Assembly: GCF_029227915.1 (NCBI RefSeq)
Contig: NC_079879.1
Coordinates: forward strand, 32,122,501 to 32,186,500
Direction: 5' to 3'
Length of the DNA stretch: 64,000 nt
DNA from: Hydractinia symbiolongicarpus
Lineage: Eukaryota; Cnidaria; Hydrozoa; Anthoathecata; Hydractiniidae
Part shown: positions 58,200 through 64,000 of the stretch, in pieces
Layout: each line of letters starts with the position of its first letter
Position numbering within the stretch: position 1 is the first letter of the stretch
Translations under genes and position numbers: made by a program
The notes under the pieces: model-generated
What the model saw: only the letters and a program-made list of their open reading frames with translations
Told to the model about the DNA's origin: nothing
The model's database searches: none

Positions 58200-61100
58200 A
58201 TGATTTTATTGAACTAATTTTGGACTTTGACCACATAAATGTGTTAAATGAGCCAATTGGACTCCAAGAAATAACATGCTTCTTAATTTGACATGATTGG
58301 TCGAACTCAGCGATTACACTGGGCGCTGTGGTAGCGCTTTACTTAAAAATGTAGATAAATAAGTCAGTTTTTATTGTGGGACCAATTCTAACCGTTAGCC
58401 CCCACTGAAGAAATAGAGACAGTTTCAAAAACTACATTTCATCGACTTTCCAACGCTATCAGTCCGTTTGAGTTACAACGCTTGCGTCACATTTTCGTAG
58501 CAACATATATTTAGCGATATGTTTCTGAAACTACTAGGTTGCATCGCTTTTAACAGTGAAACGATTGACTGTAGGATTTAATTGAACTGATTTTGGACTT
58601 TGACCTTATGAATGTGTTAAATGGGCCAATTGGACTCCAAGAAATAACATTCTTCATAAATTGACACGATTGTTGGAACTCAGCGATTACACTGGCCGCT
58701 GTTATAGCGCTCTATTTGAAACTGTAGATAAATAAGTTATTTTTTACTGTGGAACAAACCCTAGCCGTTAGCTTGCGCGGAAGAATTAGAGAAATTTTCA
58801 AGAACTACATTTCATTGTCCTTCTAACGGTATCAGTCCGTTTGAGTTTCAAGAGTTGTGTCACATATTCGTACCAACATGTATTTAGCGATATGTTTCTG
58901 ATATTACAAGGTTCCATCGCTTTTAACAGTGAAACGATTGACTGTGTGACTTAATTGAACTGGATTTAGACTTCGAACTTATAATTGTGATAAATGAGAC
59001 AATTGGACCCCAAGAAATAACATTCTACTTAATTCGACATGATTGCTCAACTTCAGCTATTACACTGGGCTCTGTGGTAGTGCTTTATTTAAAAGTGTAG
59101 ATAAATAAGTCAGTTTTAACTGTGGGAATAATCCTAGTCGTTTGCTTGCGCTGAAGAAATAGAGAAAATTTCGTAAACTACATTTCATTGACTTTCTAAC
59201 GGTATCAGTCTGTTTGACTTACAATGGTTGCGTCACTTATTCGTACCAACATGTATTTAGCGATATGTTTCTGATGTTACTAGGCTGCATGGCTTTTAAC
59301 GGTGGAACAATTGACTATGGGAGTTAATTGAACTGATTTTAGACTTTAAACCTTTAAATGTGATAAATGCGACAATTGGACCCCCAGAAATAACATTCTT
59401 CTTAGTTTGACATGATTGCTCGAACTCAGCGATTACACTGGGCGCTGTGGTAGCGCTTTACTTAAAAATGTAGATAAGTAAGTCATTTTTTACTGTGGGT
59501 CCAATCCTAACCGTTAGCGCGCGCTGAAGAAATAGAGACAGCTTCAAACACTACATTTCATTGACTTTCTAACGGTATCAATTTGTTTGAGTTACAACGG
59601 TTGCGTCACCTATTCGTACCAACATGTATTGAGCGATATTTTTCTGATATTGCTAGGTTGCATCGCTTTTAACAGTGAAAAGATTGACTGTGGGACTTCA
59701 TTGAACTGATTTTGGACTTTGACCTGATATATGTGATGAATGAGCCTATTGGACTCCAAGAAATAACATTCTTCTTAATTTGACATGATTGCTGAAACTC
59801 AGCGATTACACTGGCCGCTGTGATAGCGCTTTATATAAAAACGTAGATAAATAAGTTATTTTTTACTTTGGGACCAATCCTAACCGTTAGCCCGCGCTGA
59901 AGCAATAGAGACAGTTTCAGAAACTACATTTCCTTGACTTTCTAACGGTATCAGTCCGTTTGACTTACAATGGTTGCGTCACTTATTCGTACCAACATGT
60001 ATTTAGCGATATGTTTCTGATGTTACTAGGCTGCATGGCTTTTAACGGTGGAACAATTGACTATGGGAGTTAATTGAACTGATTTTAGACTTTAAACCTT
60101 TAAATGTGATAAATGCGACAATTGGACCCCCAGAAATAACATTCTTCTTAGTTTGACATGATTGCTCGAACTCAGCGATTACACTGGGCGCTGTGGTAGC
60201 GCTTTACTTAAAAATGTAGATAAGTAAGTCATTTTTTACTGTGGGTCCAATCCTAACCGTTAGCGCGCGCTGAAGAAATAGAGACAGCTTCAAACACTAC
60301 ATTTCATTGACTTTCTAACGGTATCAATTTGTTTGACTTACAACGGTTGCGTCACATATTCGTACCAACATGTATTTAGCTATATTTTTCCGATATTTTA
60401 AGGTTGCTTTGCTTTTAACAGTGAAACGATTGACTGTGGGACTTAATTGAGCTGATTTTGGACTTTGACCTTAATAATGTGATAAATGAGCCATATCGAC
60501 TCCAAGTAATAACATTCTTCTTAATTTGACATGATTGCTCGAACTCAGCAATTACACTGGGCTCTGTGGTAGCGCTTTATATAAAAGTGTAGATAAATAA
60601 GTCAGTTTCTACTGTGGGACCATTCATAACCGTTAGCCGCGCTGAAGAAATAGGGACAGTTTCAAAAACTACATTTCATCAACTTTCTAACGGTATCAGT
60701 TTGTTTGAGTTACAACGGTTGCGTCATATTTTCGTAGCAACATATATTTAGCGATATGTTTCTGATATTACTAGGTTCCATCGCTTTTAACAGTGAAACG
60801 ATTGACTGTGTGACTTAATTGAACTGGATTCAGACTTCGAACTTATAAATGTGATAAATGAGACAATTGGACCCCAAGAAATAACATTCTTCTTAATTTG
60901 ACATGATTGCTCGACTTCAGCTATTACACTGGGCTCTGTGGTAGTGCTTTATTTAAAAGTGTAGATAAATATCAGTTTTAACTGTGGGACCAATCCTAGC
61001 CGTTAGCGCGCGCTGAAGAAATAGAGAAAGTTTCGAAAACTACATTTCATTGACTTTCTAACGGTATCAGTCCGTTTGAGTTACAACGGTTGCGTCACTT

Positions 61101-64000
61101 ATACGTACCAACATGTATTTAGCGATATGTTTCTGATCTTACAAGGCTGCATGGCTTCTAACGGTGGAACAATTGGCTATGGGAGTTAATTGAACTGATT
61201 TTAGACTTTAATCCTTTAAATGTGATAAATGAGACAATTGGACCCCCAAAAATAACATTCTTCTTAGTTTGACATGATTGCTTGAACTCAGCGATTACAC
61301 TGGGCGCTGTGGTAGCGCTTTACTTAAAAATGTAGATAAGTAAGTCATTTTTTACTGTGGGACCAATCCTAACCGTTAGCGCGCGCTGAAGAAATAGAGA
61401 CAGCTTCAAAAACTACATTTCATTGACTTTCTAACGGTATCAATCTGTTTGAGTTACAACGGTTGCGTCACCTATTCGTACCAACATGTATTGAGCGATA
61501 TGTTTCTGATATTGCTAGGTTGCATCGCTTTTAACAGTGAAAAGATTGACTGTGGGATTTAATTGAACTGATTTCGGACTTTGACCTTATATATGTGATG
61601 AATGAGCCTATTGGACTCCAAGAAATAACATTCTTCTTAATTTGACATGATTGCTGGAACTCAGCGATTTCACTGGCCTCTGTGATAGTGCTTTATTTAA
61701 AACTGGAGATAAACAAGTTATTTTTTACTGTAGGACCAATCCTAGCCGTTTGCCCGCGCTGAAGAAATAGAGACAGTTTCAAAAACTACATTTTATTGAC
61801 TTTCTAACAGTATCAGTCCGTTTGAGTTACAACGGTTGCGTCACATATTCATACCAACATGTATTTAGCGATATGTTTCTGATGTTACTAGGTTGCATCG
61901 CGTTTAACGGTGGAACGATTGACTATGGGACTTAATTGAACTGATTTTAGTCTTTGAACTTATAAATGTGACAAATGAGACAATTGGACCCCAGAAATAA
62001 CATTCTTCTTAGTTTGACATGATTGCTCGAACTCAGCGATTACACTGGGCGCTGTGGTAGCGCTTTACTTAAAAATGTAGATAAGTAAGTCATTTTTCAC
62101 TGTGGGTCCAATCCTAACCGTTAGCGCGCGCTGAAGAAATAGAGACAGCTTCAAAAACTACATTTCATTGACTTTCTAACGGTATCAATGTGTTTGAGTT
62201 ACAACGGTTGCGTCACCTATTCGTACCAACATGTATTGAGCGATATTTTTCTGATATTGCTAGGTTGCATCGCTTTTAACAGTGAAAAGATTGACTGTGG
62301 GACTTTATTGAACTGATTTTGGACTTTGACCTTAATAATGTGATAAATGAGCCATATCGACTCCAAGTAATAACATTCTTCTTAATTTGACATGATTGCT
62401 CGAACTCAGCAATTACACTGGGCTCTGTTGTAGCGCTTTATATAAAAGTGTAGATAAATAAGTCAGTTTCTACTGTGGGACCATTCATAACCGTTAGCCG
62501 CGCTGAAGAAATAGGGGCAGTTTCAAAAACTACATTTCATCAACTTTCTAACGGTATCAGTTTGTTTGAGTTACAACGGTTGCGTCATATTTTCGTAGCA
62601 ACATATATTTAGCGATATGTTTCTGATATTACTAGGTTCCATCGCTTTTAACAGTGAAACGATTGACTGTGTGACTTAATTGAACTGGATTCAGACTTCG
62701 AACTTATAAATGTGATAAATGAGACAATTGGACCCCAAGAAATAACATTCTTCTTAATTTGACATGATTGCTCGACTTCAGCTATTACACTGGGCTCTGT
62801 GGTAGTGCTTTATTTAAAAGTGTAGATAAATATCAGTTTTAACTGTGGGACCAATCCTAGCCGTTAGCGCGCCCTGAAGAAATAGAGAAAGTTTCGAAAA
62901 CTACATTTCATTGACTTTCTAACGGTATCAGTCCGTTTGAGTTACAACGGTTGCGTTACTTATTCGTACCAACATGTATTTAGCGATATGTTTCTGATCT
63001 TACTAGGCTGCATGGCTTTTAACGGTGGAACAATTGGCTATGGGAGTTAATTGAACTGATTTTAGACTTTAATCCTTTAAATGTGATAAATGAGACAATT
63101 GGACCCCCAGAAATAACATTCTTCTTAGTTTGACATGATTGCTCGAACTCAGCGATTACACTGAGCGCTGTGGTAGCGCTTTACTTAAAAATGTAGATAA
63201 GTAAGTCATTTTTTACTGTGGGAACAATACTAACCGTTAGCGCGCGCTGAAGAAATAGAGACAGCTTCAAAAACTACATTTCATTGACTTTCTAACGGTA
63301 TCAATCTGTTTGAGTTACAACGGTTGCGTCACCTATTCGTACCAACATGTATTGAGCGATATGTTTCTGATATTGCTAGGTTGCATCGCTTTTAACAGTG
63401 AAAAGATTGACTGTGGGACTTAATTGAACTGATTTCGGACTTTGACCTTATATATGTGATGAATGAGCCTATTGGACTCCAAGAAATAACATTCTTCTTA
63501 ATTTGACATGATTGCTGGAACTCAGCGATTTCACTGGCCTCTGTGATAGTGCTTTATTTAAAACTGGAGATAAATAAGTTATTTTTTACTGTAGGACCAA
63601 CCCTAGCCGTTAGCCCGCGCTGAAGAAATAGAGACAGTTTCAAAAACTACATTTTATTGACTTTCTAACAGTATCAGTCCGTTTGAGTTACAACGGTTGC
63701 GTCACATATTCATACCAACATGTATTTTTTTGATATGTTTCTGATGTTACTAGGTTGCATCGCTTTTAACGGTGGAACGATTGACTATGGGACTTAATTG
63801 GACTGATTTTAGTCTTTGAACTTATAAGTGGGACAAATGAGACAATTGGACCCCAGAAATAACATTATTCTTAGTTTGACATGATTGCTCGAACTCAGCG
63901 ATTACACTGGGCGCTGTGGTAGCGCTTTATATAAAAGTGTAGAGAAATAAGTCAGTTTCTACTGTGGGACCAAGCCTAACCGTTATCCCGCGCTGAAGAA
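58200..64000 (-). repeat. Diverged distal satellite block with about 1.86-kb higher-order period
   Basis: Same 373-bp family and orientation but with many more differences between monomers, for example gtagcaacatat, ggctgcatggcttttaacggtgg and ggacccccagaaataac variants. The marker actgtgtgacttaattg recurs at 58941, 60805 and 62666, giving a 5-monomer period of 1861-1864 bp. A 745-bp dimer duplication (ttgacttacaatgg at about 59214 and 59959) lies inside. No gene or element is seen. The block continues past the window end. Confidence 0.9.

Larger units (their letters stand above)
43098..58200 (-). repeat. 373-bp satellite array, right outer block
   Basis: Minus-orientation monomers whose subtypes mirror those of 1-13510. 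Examples are the gctaccctagctgttag variant near 43847, matching one at about 12380, and the gcaccaatcctagctttt and gacctatcctagctttt subtypes that dominate. Higher-order units of 4, 5 and 14 monomers are visible. Two element-free versions of the retrotransposon target monomer lie at about 52.0 and 58.0 kb. Short open frames near 43.7, 49.4 and 54.6 kb are satellite monomers lacking stops, not genes. The right boundary is approximate. Confidence 0.95.

Noticed and set aside
1-64000. CRISPR array
   Set aside because: Repeats are about 373 bp, contiguous, with no unique spacers and no cas genes.

Overview
The window is a long, almost gene-free satellite DNA array from what looks like a eukaryote, most likely a metazoan. 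About 54 kb is one satellite family with a monomer of roughly 373 bp, about 145 copies in all. The only protein-coding sequences are three near-identical copies (A, B, C) of one 3,223-bp non-LTR retrotransposon. Its protein has an N-terminal CCHC zinc finger, a reverse transcriptase and a C-terminal R2-type restriction-like endonuclease. AATAAA signals, higher-order satellite structure and this protein family exclude a bacterial source. From memory, the RT/endonuclease resembles retroelement proteins common in cnidarians, sponges and other aquatic invertebrates; that placement is tentative. I see no host gene, tRNA, rRNA or CRISPR array.

Layout: 1-13510 is satellite in one orientation (called + here, monomers reading tgataccgttag). 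13522-16744 is element A, minus strand. 16756-23855 is + satellite built of 4-mer and 2-mer higher-order repeats. At 23855/23856 the satellite flips orientation and stays flipped to the end of the window. 23856-30287 is - satellite, 30299-33521 is element B (plus), 33533-39852 is - satellite, 39864-43086 is element C (plus), 43098-about 58200 is - satellite, and about 58200-64000 is a more diverged - satellite domain. The large-scale order is therefore roughly palindromic (outer block, element, inner block, junction, inner block, element, outer block), with an extra element-plus-inner-block unit (B) of about 9.57 kb.

The three elements sit at the same base of the same monomer variant and share its private sequence variants on both sides. 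They therefore came from one insertion that was later copied with the array, not from three transpositions. Two monomers at about 52.0 kb and 58.0 kb carry the same flank variants with no element. They look like relatives of the pre-insertion site, and they support an 11-bp target-site duplication, TTTTTAACTGT.

All three copies have one in-frame TGA between the reverse transcriptase and endonuclease regions. Either the element uses stop-codon readthrough, or the founder copy was already disabled and has been carried passively by satellite amplification. Periods of 4 x 373 = 1491 bp and 5 x 373 = about 1864 bp recur throughout, showing repeated local unequal exchange or amplification.
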